The notes below the pieces were generated by a model. It searched no databases. It worked only from the letters and a program-made list of their open reading frames with translations, and had not been told where the DNA came from. From Gemmatimonadaceae bacterium (GTDB lineage Bacteria > Gemmatimonadota > Gemmatimonadetes > Gemmatimonadales > Gemmatimonadaceae): DNA of 64,000 nucleotides. The stretch is from the NCBI GenBank assembly GCA_025929535.1, contig JAICLZ010000004.1, positions 1-64,000 on the forward strand. The letters are read 5' to 3'. Positions 36,054 to 44,689 of this stretch are shown here, piece after piece. The position numbers were made by a program, and so were the translations under genes. Numbering within the stretch: the first letter of the stretch is position 1; each line of letters begins with the position of its first letter.

Positions 36054-37397
36054 GTGAGCGAGCGGGCATTGCATCGCGAGCTCGGTCTGCTCTCCGCGAC
36101 CATGATCGTGGTGGGCGGCATCATCGGCGGCGGCATCTTCTTCACACCGGCGCAGGTGGCGCGCACGCTGCCCGGCGGCGGATGGGTGCTCGCGATCTGG
36201 ATGTTCGGCGGCTTCGTCGCGCTCGCGGGGGCGCTGACCTTCGCGGAGCTCGGCGCAATGCTGCCCGACGCGGGAGGCCCGTTCGTGTACATTCGCCGTG
36301 CGTTCGGCGAACGAGCGGCGTTCGTGTACGGGTGGATGATCCTCACCACGATCGCGAGCGGGGCCGCGGCCGCGGTGGCGCTGGCGTTCGCCAACTACGT
36401 GGGGCGGTTCTTCGATCTCGCGCCGCTGGGTGGCGTCACGGGCGTTGCCGTGGCGGTGCTGCTCGTTCTCACCGCCACGAATTATCGCGGGCTTCGACTC
36501 GGAGCCGCGGTCCAGAACACGCTCGTGCTGAGCAAGCTCGCGGCGCTCGGCGCGCTGGTGCTCGGCGTGATTCTCCTCTGGAACCACACTCCGGCGCCGT
36601 TGCCGGTCGCATCGGCGCCGCTGCCACCGCTGGCAACAGGACTCGCGGCGGCGTTCGTGCCGGTGCTGTTCTCGGTGGGCGGATGGGAGAATCTCAACAT
36701 GGTGGCCGGCGAGGTGCGCGATCCGGCGAGGCTGATTCCGCGCGCGCTCGCACTCGGCATCGCGATCATCATGCTCTGTTATCTCGGCGTGAACGTGGCG
36801 TATCTGCACGTGCTCGGCCGTGACGGAATGGCCGCGAGCACGAGCGTTGCCGCCGATACGGCGATCGGCCTGGTGGGGTCGCTTGGCGGAACGCTGATCA
36901 CGATCGCGGCCATGGTCTCGATACTGGGGCTCGTGAACGTGGTGCTGCTCGCCACGCCGCGCATTTTTTACGCGATGGCGCGCGAGGGACTCTTCTATCC
37001 GGCGGCGGCACGCATCCATCCGCGCTTCGGTACACCGCATGTCAGCATCGCGATGCTGGGACTCTGGTCGATCGCGCTGCTGCTGCTCGCGCGCTCGCGA
37101 CTGGACTGGCTGCTCAACGGCGAGGTGTTCGCGGACTGGATTTTCTTCGGGCTGAGCGCGGCGAGCGTATTCGTATTTCGGCGAACGATGCCGCGGCAGC
37201 CGCGTCCGTACCGCGCCTGGGGGTATCCGCTCGTGCCGCTCTTCTTCGTCGCGGCATCGGTTGCCGCGGTGGGGAGCGCCGTGGTGAGCGCGCCAATCCC
37301 CTCTGCCTTTGGTGCGTTCAGCGGTGTGGTGGGCGTGATCGTTTACGCGTTGTTTGCGCGCAGATGGAAGGCCACGGAGGTCGCGGCGCCAAGCTAG
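36054..37397 (+). CDS. APC family amino-acid permease
   Basis: Inner-membrane transporter of the amino acid-polyamine-organocation superfamily, about 447 residues with 12 predicted helices. The first helix carries the family's unwound glycine motif (GGIIGGGIFFTPAQVARTLP), and ELGAMLPDAGGPFVYIRRAF is the usual TM3 region. The C-terminus (FRRTMPRQPRPYRAWGYPLV) is typical of the LAT/SteT-like branch. It follows uvrA2 by 20 nt on the same strand. GTG at 36054 fits the family N-terminus; no clear Shine-Dalgarno. Substrate unknown. Confidence 0.88.
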   Translation: MSERALHRELGLLSATMIVVGGIIGGGIFFTPAQVARTLPGGGWVLAIWMFGGFVALAGALTFAELGAMLPDAGGPFVYIRRAFGERAAFVYGWMILTTIASGAAAAVALAFANYVGRFFDLAPLGGVTGVAVAVLLVLTATNYRGLRLGAAVQNTLVLSKLAALGALVLGVILLWNHTPAPLPVASAPLPPLATGLAAAFVPVLFSVGGWENLNMVAGEVRDPARLIPRALALGIAIIMLCYLGVNVAYLHVLGRDGMAASTSVAADTAIGLVGSLGGTLITIAAMVSILGLVNVVLLATPRIFYAMAREGLFYPAAARIHPRFGTPHVSIAMLGLWSIALLLLARSRLDWLLNGEVFADWIFFGLSAASVFVFRRTMPRQPRPYRAWGYPLVPLFFVAASVAAVGSAVVSAPIPSAFGAFSGVVGVIVYALFARRWKATEVAAPS

Positions 37398-37502
37398 CGG
37401 CGCGAGGGCGGTTGCCATGAAATCGAACGCATCGTCGTTGGAGGGATGGACTGCCGGCTCGCGCGCTGCTCGCGCCGGGCCCTCACACATCGGCGCCCAC
37501 TC

Positions 37503-38771
37503 ATGCACTTACCGAGACTCATGCGCGACCTCCTGCTGATCATCACCGGCCTTGCGTGCGCGGCGGCAACACCGACCACGCCCGGTCCCGACACGAGCGG
37601 AAGCACCGGACCTCGTGCCACCGTGATCGCAAAGAGCAGCGGCGACGCACAGCACGGGACGATGTCGTCCGTGCTCGCTGCACCGCTCGTCGTCACGGTC
37701 ACCAACTCGGCCGGCGCACCAGTGAGCGGTGCGACGGTCACGTGGACGACGGCTCCCGGCAACGGCACGGTGAGCGCGAGCGCCAGCAGCACGGATGGGA
37801 GCGGCCATGCGAGCGCTCGCTGGACACTCGATGGCACGTTCATGCTCACCTCGGTGACTGCCTCGATCACAGGATCCTCCGTCACCTTCACGGCGCTCGG
37901 CAACGGCAGTGGAGATCTCGGCGGCAGGGCGATCTTCCCCGCGACGGACGCGTGGCGCACCGACATTTCCGCTGCTCCGCGCGATGCGAACTCCGACAGC
38001 CTGATCGCATCGTGCGGCGCGACGACCGGAATGCATCCGGACTTCGGAACGGTGTACGCGGGAGCCCCAAACGGCCTTTCCTACGTTGTCGTGCACGGAA
38101 CGCAGCCGCGGGTACCGGTCAGCTTTTACTACGGCAACGAGAGCGATCCGGGACCCTACCCGGTGCCGCCGTACGCACCGGTCGAGGGTGGCTCATCGAG
38201 CACGGGCGACCGGCACGTGCTCGTGATCGACGCGGACAACTGGAAGCTGTACGAGATGTTCGATGCGCATGCGGTGAATAATGGCGCGAGCTGGACCGGC
38301 GGCTCGGGTGCGATCTTCGACATGACCACGGGCACCGTGCGCCCCGCGGGATGGACGTCCGCCGATGCTGCGGGTATGCCGATTTTTCCCGGGCTCGTAC
38401 GCTACGACGAGGTGGGCATCCGTCATGCGATCGAGCATGCGCTTCGCTACAGCTGCGCGCGCACACGCAAGGCGTACATTCCGCCCGCGCGGCACTCGGC
38501 CGGCTCGCAGACGAGCGCGAACTTTCCGCCCATGGGCATGCGCGTGCGCCTCAAGGCGAGCTTCGACATCTCGGGATACTCGCCCACGAATCAGGTGATC
38601 CTGAAGGCGCTCAAGAAGTACGGAATGTTCGTGGCCGACAACGGAACGGACTTGTATCTGAGCGGGTCACCCGATCCTCGTTGGAACGACGACGACCTGC
38701 ACAACCTCACGCACGTGCACGGGAGCGACTTCGAGGTCGTGCAGATGTCGGGAATGGTCGTGCAGCCGTAG
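37503..38771 (+). CDS. Exported protein: Ig-like domain plus conserved C-terminal domain of unknown function
   Basis: A 422-residue exported protein (start at 37503, hydrophobic LLLIITGLACAAA; lipobox-like). Residues 30-140 form a bacterial Ig-like (Big_1-type) domain: PLVVTVTNSAGAPVSGATV, then DGSGHASARWTLDG. The remaining 270 residues are a conserved domain seen in many soil bacteria but with no established role: IFPATDAWRTDISAAPRD, GDRHVLVIDADNWKLYEMFD, WTSADAAGMPIFPGLVRYDE and PPMGMRVRLKASFDISGYSP. A second ATG at 37521 is an alternative start. It stands alone downstream of the permease. Confidence 0.75.
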   Translation: MHLPRLMRDLLLIITGLACAAATPTTPGPDTSGSTGPRATVIAKSSGDAQHGTMSSVLAAPLVVTVTNSAGAPVSGATVTWTTAPGNGTVSASASSTDGSGHASARWTLDGTFMLTSVTASITGSSVTFTALGNGSGDLGGRAIFPATDAWRTDISAAPRDANSDSLIASCGATTGMHPDFGTVYAGAPNGLSYVVVHGTQPRVPVSFYYGNESDPGPYPVPPYAPVEGGSSSTGDRHVLVIDADNWKLYEMFDAHAVNNGASWTGGSGAIFDMTTGTVRPAGWTSADAAGMPIFPGLVRYDEVGIRHAIEHALRYSCARTRKAYIPPARHSAGSQTSANFPPMGMRVRLKASFDISGYSPTNQVILKALKKYGMFVADNGTDLYLSGSPDPRWNDDDLHNLTHVHGSDFEVVQMSGMVVQP

Positions 38772-38903
38772 CGCCACGGGAAGCCGCCCTCAGCGATGTC
38801 GATTTTCCGATCGCTCGTTCGACGACTGTATGGAGCGGCGATTCGAGCCCGGGCAACGTGCCCTGGCGCCCCGCTCCCGACCAGACGAGCGAGGAGACAC
38901 GAC

Positions 38904-39401
38904 ATGCCGACCACATCCTTGGGAGCAAGCTCCCCCGCCTTCTCGACCGCGAAAAATCGCACCGGGGCGAAGCGCATCAACATCGCGATTTGGACGTTGC
39001 AGGTGCTGCTCGCGTGCCTGTTCCTGTTCGCGGGCGGTGCGAAGCTCGTGCTGCCCATCGCCGAGATGACCAAGCAGTTCCCGTTGCCAGGACTCTTCCT
39101 GCGCTTCCTCGGTGTGGTGGAGCTCGCGGGCGCCGTGGGGCTGATTCTACCTTCGCTGCTCAGGATCCGCCCTTACCTCACGCCGCTCGCGGCCGGCGGA
39201 CTCGTGATCGTGATGAGCGGGGCGACCGCGATCTCGATGGCTGGAGGCAAGGTGGCGCCGGCGATCCCTCCGTTCGTGGTGGGGTGCCTCGCGGGACTCA
39301 TCATCCATGCACGCACGCGCGTGGTGCCGATCCGCGAGAGGAGTCGCGGATCGGTGCGTCGTGCGATTGGCGGCGCGACGTGGGTACGGAAGACGGCCTG
39401 A
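38904..39401 (+). CDS. DoxX family membrane protein
   Basis: A 165-residue four-helix membrane protein. IAIWTLQVLLACLFLFAGGA, followed by KLVLPIAEMTKQFPLPGLFL and LGVVELAGAVGLILPSLL, is the DoxX/DoxD signature. Members are associated with quinol oxidation or redox stress, but most are uncharacterised. GAGGAG lies 8 nt upstream of the ATG at 38904. The basic C-terminal tail is antisense to an odd exported ORF on the other strand. Confidence 0.85.
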   Translation: MPTTSLGASSPAFSTAKNRTGAKRINIAIWTLQVLLACLFLFAGGAKLVLPIAEMTKQFPLPGLFLRFLGVVELAGAVGLILPSLLRIRPYLTPLAAGGLVIVMSGATAISMAGGKVAPAIPPFVVGCLAGLIIHARTRVVPIRERSRGSVRRAIGGATWVRKTA

Positions 39402-39580
39402 ACGGTGCTCAGCGAGTGGGTGCGCATCGCGCTCTGGATCCTGATGCGCGATCCAGCGGTGAGTGCACCGTCCTGCGCTGCGGCGATGCTCGACCAAGAC
39501 ATGATCGCGACAAGAGCGATCGACACTGCCCGCGCAACGCCGCGGAAGCGGATGCTATCCGAGATGTGAATCGCTCGCAT
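39402..39580 (-). pseudogene. Probable remnant of a secreted protein gene (signal peptide only)
   Basis: The minus-strand ORF from 39580 begins MRAIHISDSIRFRGVARAVS and has a convincing signal peptide ending SIAAAQ, then GALTAGSRIRIQSAMRTHSL. After that the reading frame continues only as antisense of the doxX 3' end, so the coding body seems lost. The start has CGGAGG upstream and overlaps the end of the previous small membrane gene by 26 nt. A truncated gene is the simplest reading; a real short secreted peptide is possible. Confidence 0.35.
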
Positions 39581-39881
39581 TCATCAGCCCCTCCGAGGTG
39601 GGCTCCGGCAGCTCCGGTGGCGAGATGCGATCGATCACCCGTTCGACGGCAGTCGTGAGCCCATCGGCGCACAGGACGATCACGCCAAGAACCATGAAGC
39701 TCCCGAGGAAGCTGCCGTCGAAGCTCGCGTCGTGCACATCCGCCAGCTTCGCGAGCATCGCCTCGCGGCTCAGCGATCTGTAGGTGCGCATCTCGTCCTT
39801 GTCGATCGCGACCAATGCGAGCGCGGTCACGTAGGCGAGAAGCACGAGCGCGATCCCTCGTGCGATGGTGCGACGCTTCAT
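39555..39881 (-). CDS. Small two-helix membrane protein, unknown function
   Basis: A 108-residue protein from the ATG at 39881 (CGGAG about 9 nt upstream). The first transmembrane helix is near the N-terminus (ARGIALVLLAYVTALALVAI), then a charged 40-residue segment (REAMLAKLADVHDASFDGSF), and a second helix (LGSFMVLGVIVLCADGL). The C-terminal tail is acidic and Pro-rich. I recognise no family. The longer track ORF covers the lipoprotein upstream in another frame and is rejected. Confidence 0.55.
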   Translation of the reverse strand: MKRRTIARGIALVLLAYVTALALVAIDKDEMRTYRSLSREAMLAKLADVHDASFDGSFLGSFMVLGVIVLCADGLTTAVERVIDRISPPELPEPTSEGLMNASDSHLG

Positions 39882-39966
39882 TCGCTCGGAACTCCGGAAA
39901 TGACGTGCGGAACGCATTCGTGGAGACAATGCTGCGGCGACCCGCTCGACGCAAGCGCCGCTCGCG

Positions 39967-41025
39967 CTAATGCGGGAGCGCGGGCTTCGCCGCGACCGCC
40001 GCGCCGCTTGACAACTTGTCGACGTCGCGCATCCACACCTCGAGTCCCCCGTCCGCGAGCGTGCGCTCGTAGCCCGCGACGAGCTGCGCGTTGTAGCGCG
40101 AGAGATCGAAGCGGAACACTTCCTCCGGATCGAGATCGGTGATCTGCATTTCCGCGTCGAGCATGAGCAGGCGCCCAAAGCGTAGCGTGCCGCCCTTGTA
40201 GTACATGTAGTTCTTCACCGTGGTATCGGGCGGAACCAGCGCCTGCACGGGCGCATGCGGTTCCGTCTTGCCGAACGCCTGCACCACCTCATTGCCGTCC
40301 ACGCGCACGGACACCACGCGTCCCTCGATCGTCGGTGGCGGCAGAATCTTCGCCGGATCGAGAAGAATGTCGTTGCCGTGCACGCTGGCGCCCGTCGCGC
40401 CCTTCAGGTCGAGCAGCTTCTCGAGCGTGAGCCCCAGAAATTTCATGAGCTTCGCCCCGTTGACCCCCATGATCTTGGTCTTTGTTGGATGTATGCGAAT
40501 GAGACCTTCCGGCGTGACATCCATGGTAGCGGTGATCTCGAACGGGATCGTCGCGAGCTTGTGCATGCGCCCCGTCTGCACGACGTGATCCCCTTCCGTT
40601 CGCAGATGCAAATGCGAGAGCGGCGATCCCTCGTAGCCGAACACGTACTTGTTGAGGAGCGCCGAGAGATCGGCACCCGTCATTCCGACCTCCGCGGTAT
40701 CGATCGTGATGATGAAGGAGCTCTTGTCGTCGAAGATGATCGGGCCGCCCTCCTTGCTTCGCATCGTGCCATCGAGATGATGAATGTGAAGCACGACTTC
40801 GCTGTCGACGTAGAAGTTCACCCGCCGCATCGAGACGCCGGTGCGCACGTGTGCGGAGTCGGCGCGCGGAGCCGGCGCGGCCGCGGGAACGGCCGCGGGA
40901 GCGGCGGCCGGAGGGGTTTCGGACCGCGCCGCTGCGCATCCGTGCGAGAGGAGCGCCAGAGCGCTGAGCACTCCCACGCTACCCAAGGCGCGGATCAGGC
41001 CGCGAGTACGCACGCGCTGCACCAT
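39967..41025 (-). CDS. Lipoprotein of unknown function, beta-rich
   Basis: A 352-residue lipoprotein (lipobox LALLSHGC) with an Ala/Pro-rich linker (PAAAPAAVPAAAPAPRADSA). The body is beta-rich with ADLSALLNKYVFGYEGSPLS, IPFEITATMDVTPEGLIRIH and GATGASVHGNDILLDPAKIL. This pattern, a long curved sheet with a dG-x-lxi repeat, is faintly reminiscent of LmeA/DUF2993 lipid-binding proteins, but I would not assign it on that alone. Divergent from the antiporter gene with about 200 bp between starts. Confidence 0.68.
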   Translation of the reverse strand: MVQRVRTRGLIRALGSVGVLSALALLSHGCAAARSETPPAAAPAAVPAAAPAPRADSAHVRTGVSMRRVNFYVDSEVVLHIHHLDGTMRSKEGGPIIFDDKSSFIITIDTAEVGMTGADLSALLNKYVFGYEGSPLSHLHLRTEGDHVVQTGRMHKLATIPFEITATMDVTPEGLIRIHPTKTKIMGVNGAKLMKFLGLTLEKLLDLKGATGASVHGNDILLDPAKILPPPTIEGRVVSVRVDGNEVVQAFGKTEPHAPVQALVPPDTTVKNYMYYKGGTLRFGRLLMLDAEMQITDLDPEEVFRFDLSRYNAQLVAGYERTLADGGLEVWMRDVDKLSSGAAVAAKPALPH

Positions 41026-41222
41026 GCCATAAGCCTTATCACGGCTGCGCCCGCGACGTACCCGATCGGGGGTGAAGCGCGAATTTCGCGCGGCGAAGGC
41101 ATGGTTTCGCGCACTCATCGCCTCGCCCATCGCCGCCAAGGACGCGCGCCACCGTTGCCATGCGCCCCGAGCCTCCGGAGATTCATCGGGTCTCGCTCCT
41201 GCCCTTCCCCCTTCCACTCGCA

Positions 41223-42791
41223 ATGCACTTCGAGCCGGTCGTCTTCGCGGTCGTGATCGCGGTACTGGTTGTCTCGCTCACCGCGCTCGCGCGGCGCCTG
41301 CCCGTGCCGACGCCGATTCTCCAGGTGATCGCCGGCTTCGCGGTGGCGATGATCCCGGGCGTGACGATTCCGCAGCTCGATCCCAATCTCGTGTTCTTCG
41401 TGTTTCTTCCGCCCATTCTGTGGGGGGCGGCGATGTTCACGTCCGTGCGCGAGTTCAAGCGCAACATCGACAAGATCGGCACGCTTGCGGTTGGACTCGT
41501 GATCGTGACCACGGCGGTCATCGCGGTTGTCGCACGCATGATGTTCCCGGACCTCCCATGGCCCGTTGCCGTCGCACTCGGTGCAATCATCTCGCCACCC
41601 GACGCCGTGGCCGCCACCGCCATCGTCTCGAGGCTGCGCGTGCCTCCTCGCGTCATCACCGTACTCGAGGGCGAAAGTCTCGTCAACGATGCGTCGGCGC
41701 TCGTGCTCTATCGCACCGCCGTGGCGGCAGCCGTGACGGGCGTCTTCAGCTGGGGCGAGTCCATCGTGCGCTTCTTCATCGATGCGGGCATCGGAAGCCT
41801 GATCGGCTTGCTCGTCGCGTGGCTGATCGTACGCGCGCTCCGATTGACCAGGGATCCTCTGGCCGAAGCGCTGCTGACGCTCGCCGGTCCCTACGTCGCC
41901 TGGACGGCCGCGGAATCGCTCCACGTCTCCGCGGTGCTCGCCTGCGTGGCCGGTGGCGTGTACCTCCAGCAGGGGCTCTCCACGGCCGTCGGCCCCACGT
42001 CACGCCTGCAGTCGCGCACGGTGTGGGAGCTCGTCGCCTTTCTCGTGAACGCGCTCATCTTCCTCCTCCTCGGCGCACAGTTCGGCAGCCTGATCAGGAT
42101 CGTCCCGCGCGGCGACCTCGGCGCCGTTTTTCGCGGCGGCGTGATCATCACGGTCGTCGCGATGCTCGTGCGACTGATCTGGGTGCCGGTGATCACCCTG
42201 CTCCCGCGACTCAGTGCGAACGTGCGGCGCAGAACGCCCAAACCGAACTGGAAATCGCTCACCCTCGTGTCCTGGACGAGCATGAGAGGCGTGGTCTCGC
42301 TCGCGACCGCACTGGCTCTTCCGCTCGTCATCGCGAGCGGCCAACCGTTTCCGCACCGCACCGAGATCATTCTCATCACGATGTGCGTGATCGTGCTGAC
42401 GCTGGTCGTGCAGGGGCTCTCCCTCTCGACGATCGTGCGCGTGCTGCGCTTCGAGCCCGAGGAGACGCGCCACATCGAGGAGCGGCTCGCGCGGCGCGAG
42501 GCGACGAGGCGCGGTGCGGAAGCGCTCGAGGATCTCTCGCACGAGCCGTGGGTCGATGCGCGCGATGTGGAGGCGCTCCGCGCCGAGCTCCGCGAGCGGC
42601 TCCGCAGCGATGAGCAGGAGGGCGGCCGCTTCGAGGGGCGCCGCCGGCTGCGGCTCGCAATGATCGACGCCGAGCGGCGCATGCTCATCCGACTGCGCAA
42701 TGAAGACACGATCTCGGATGAGGTGCTCCGCTCGCTCGAGCAGGAGCTCGATCTCGAGGCAGTACGGGCCGGCGGAGGAAACGCCGCCTAG
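41223..42791 (+). CDS. CPA1 family Na+/H+ antiporter
   Basis: Inner-membrane monovalent cation/proton antiporter, 522 residues. About 12 transmembrane helices; GAIISPPDAVAATAIVSRL contains the ion-binding PPDA/D motif and VLEGESLVNDASALVLYRTA the second conserved CPA1 block. The last 120 residues are a cytoplasmic, charged helical tail (RHIEERLARREATRRG-like) of the NhaP type. ATG 41223 fits the family; ATG 41160 would add 21 residues. The gene converges on, and overlaps by 4 nt, the inward-rectifier-type channel gene, giving an ion-transport pair on opposite strands. Confidence 0.9.
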   Translation: MHFEPVVFAVVIAVLVVSLTALARRLPVPTPILQVIAGFAVAMIPGVTIPQLDPNLVFFVFLPPILWGAAMFTSVREFKRNIDKIGTLAVGLVIVTTAVIAVVARMMFPDLPWPVAVALGAIISPPDAVAATAIVSRLRVPPRVITVLEGESLVNDASALVLYRTAVAAAVTGVFSWGESIVRFFIDAGIGSLIGLLVAWLIVRALRLTRDPLAEALLTLAGPYVAWTAAESLHVSAVLACVAGGVYLQQGLSTAVGPTSRLQSRTVWELVAFLVNALIFLLLGAQFGSLIRIVPRGDLGAVFRGGVIITVVAMLVRLIWVPVITLLPRLSANVRRRTPKPNWKSLTLVSWTSMRGVVSLATALALPLVIASGQPFPHRTEIILITMCVIVLTLVVQGLSLSTIVRVLRFEPEETRHIEERLARREATRRGAEALEDLSHEPWVDARDVEALRAELRERLRSDEQEGGRFEGRRRLRLAMIDAERRMLIRLRNEDTISDEVLRSLEQELDLEAVRAGGGNAA

Positions 42792-43807
42792 CGCGACGGC
42801 GCGACGCCGCGCTCGAGTGGTGCAGGCGTGCGCGTCGCCCCATCCTCGAGCCGCTCGGTGCGACTCAGGCGCTCGACGTCGATCGCGATCACGCCATCCG
42901 GACCGTTCGCGAAGATGCTCGCGAACTTCACGTCCCAGCGTATTTCGTCCCAGAGGTACGACGCGCGAGTCGAGACGCGCGTGGAGAACGTCTCCTCCAG
43001 CGCGTTGATGAAGATCAGGAACTCCGCCTGTGAATCCGCGAGGCTCTCGGGCGTGACGCCCGCGAGCGGACTGTCGGCGGTGATCGGATGCACGACGGTC
43101 CAGTGGAGGGTGAAGAACTCCACGGAGTTTCGCTCGAGCGCGAGCGCGTGAAAGTTGCGCTCGCGCGAGCCGCCGAAGTCCTCGTAGCGCACGAGATTCA
43201 CGCGCGCCTGCACGTCACTCAGCTCGCCGGGCTGGAGATTCACGATCCGGAACATGAGCGCCCGTCCACCCTCGTACGGCGCGATGATCGCCGAATCGCT
43301 AAAGCCGATGCGCATGCGCGGGCGCGTGAGCCGCGCGATGAGCAGCCCGAACGCGATGACGAGCGTGATCGGTCCGACGAACGACTCGAGGTTCACGAGC
43401 CAGTTCGCATCGGCACCGAAGGCGTGCATCATCCCGGTACCCGTGGTGGTGAACACCCCGATGCTGAACGTGAAGGCCTGCAGAAACGGGTCGACGATAC
43501 CCATGTCCTCCACGCCGCGAAGCGCGCCGTTGCCGAGGGCCAGATAGGCGAGCGCGAAGCACCCGTTCATGAGCAGCAGCACGCCCGTCATCCAGAGGAA
43601 GAACGCCGTCCAGCTCGCATCGAGTGAGGCGAGATAGAAGCGCGCGAGCCGCTGTGCGCCAAGCCCGTACTTCTTGCTGTTGGGCCTTCCGTCGCGGTTG
43701 AGAAAGCGCCCCCGCACCGCCTGCGCAACGACGCTCCCGAACCCGAGGTCGGTGGGCTGACTGAGCGGCGGTGGATCGTCGTCGAGAGTGGAGTTCGGTG
43801 CCGTCAC
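42788..43807 (-). CDS. Inward-rectifier (KirBac-type) channel with a non-canonical selectivity filter
   Basis: A 339-residue two-helix channel with the Kir cytoplasmic beta-domain. The slide helix and TM1 are WTAFFLWMTGVLLLMNGCFA, TM2 runs through the LVIAFGLLIARLTRPR region, and the intracellular domain shows FSDSAIIAPYEGGRALMFRI and the ligand-domain block SPLAGVTPESLADSQAEFLI. These align well with KirBac1.1. The filter, however, reads FTTTGTGMMH where KirBac has LATVGYGDMH, and the pore-helix Glu is Gly. K+ selectivity is therefore doubtful. GTG start at 43807. Confidence 0.88.
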   Translation of the reverse strand: MTAPNSTLDDDPPPLSQPTDLGFGSVVAQAVRGRFLNRDGRPNSKKYGLGAQRLARFYLASLDASWTAFFLWMTGVLLLMNGCFALAYLALGNGALRGVEDMGIVDPFLQAFTFSIGVFTTTGTGMMHAFGADANWLVNLESFVGPITLVIAFGLLIARLTRPRMRIGFSDSAIIAPYEGGRALMFRIVNLQPGELSDVQARVNLVRYEDFGGSRERNFHALALERNSVEFFTLHWTVVHPITADSPLAGVTPESLADSQAEFLIFINALEETFSTRVSTRASYLWDEIRWDVKFASIFANGPDGVIAIDVERLSRTERLEDGATRTPAPLERGVAPSR

Positions 43808-43912
43808 GCGTACCGTTGCAAAGTGTTCATCGTTGATGCCGTTAGCGGAACATTCGCTTGCCCGGTGAAAGATGCAACGAGCTCGAGCATTCGAGCATTG
43901 GAAACGCGAGCG

Positions 43913-44572
43913 TCAACCGGCGCGAAACTCCGGCCGTCGCTCCGGGGTGGCCTTCGCGAGGTCGTCGCGAACGCCCTTCACGTCGTGATCGGTTCCGTAC
44001 ACGGGCGTCCCCGGCTGCTGGCGCCACGATTCGTCCAGCGTGCCCGCATCCACTCCATCGAATCCGAGCTCATCGAGCAGACGGATCACGATCGCTTTCG
44101 CCTTCGCATCATCGCCGGCGACGGGGAGCGCGATCCGGCCCGGCGCGCCGGCGGGCCTCCTGCGGTCGAGCAGGTGTTGCGCATAGATGTTGTTGAACGC
44201 CTTGACCACCGGACGCCCGAGCCGATTCGATACCCACCGGCTCTCCGTTGTGCCGCGCTCGATCTCCTCGATGCGTCCGTCGCGCCCGGGATAATAATTC
44301 CCCGTGTCGATGACCACGGTGTCCGGGCGCGCCGCACCGAAGAGATCCTTCGGCAACTTCCCAACGCTCTTTTCGGGGATCGTGACTACCACGAGATCCT
44401 TGTCGCGTACCGCCTCCTGCGCGGTAACGGCCTCTGCTCCCGTTTCACGGGCCAGTGCGCGCAGTGTGTCCGGACCGCGCGAGTTCGCGACGGACACCTC
44501 GTGTCCGAGCTTCGTGAGCCGGCGAACGAGCGCGCCTCCGATGTGACCGGCGCCGATGATTCCTATCCGCAT
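43913..44572 (-). CDS. NADPH-dependent F420 reductase-like NAD(P)-binding protein
   Basis: A 219-residue Rossmann protein. MRIGIIGAGHIGGALVRRLT gives the GxGxxG nucleotide site; SVANSRGPDT after it suits NADP(H), and VVVTIPEKSVGKLPKDLF and NNIYAQHLLDR follow the F420:NADPH oxidoreductase (NpdG-like) pattern. Whether this host makes F420 cannot be seen here, so the family name is structural. ATG at 44572 has GGAG 8 nt upstream. Stands between two divergent/convergent neighbours without operon partners. Confidence 0.85.
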   Translation of the reverse strand: MRIGIIGAGHIGGALVRRLTKLGHEVSVANSRGPDTLRALARETGAEAVTAQEAVRDKDLVVVTIPEKSVGKLPKDLFGAARPDTVVIDTGNYYPGRDGRIEEIERGTTESRWVSNRLGRPVVKAFNNIYAQHLLDRRRPAGAPGRIALPVAGDDAKAKAIVIRLLDELGFDGVDAGTLDESWRQQPGTPVYGTDHDVKGVRDDLAKATPERRPEFRAG

Positions 44573-44689
44573 TGCAAGCATCTCCGCGATGAACGACGCC
44601 GTGAGCGACGAGCCGCTCACTTCCTTTAGCTGAACCGCGGAGGCGCGTGAGCGGTTCCGGGCGAGCCAGGCTCGGCCGGCGTCGAATCA

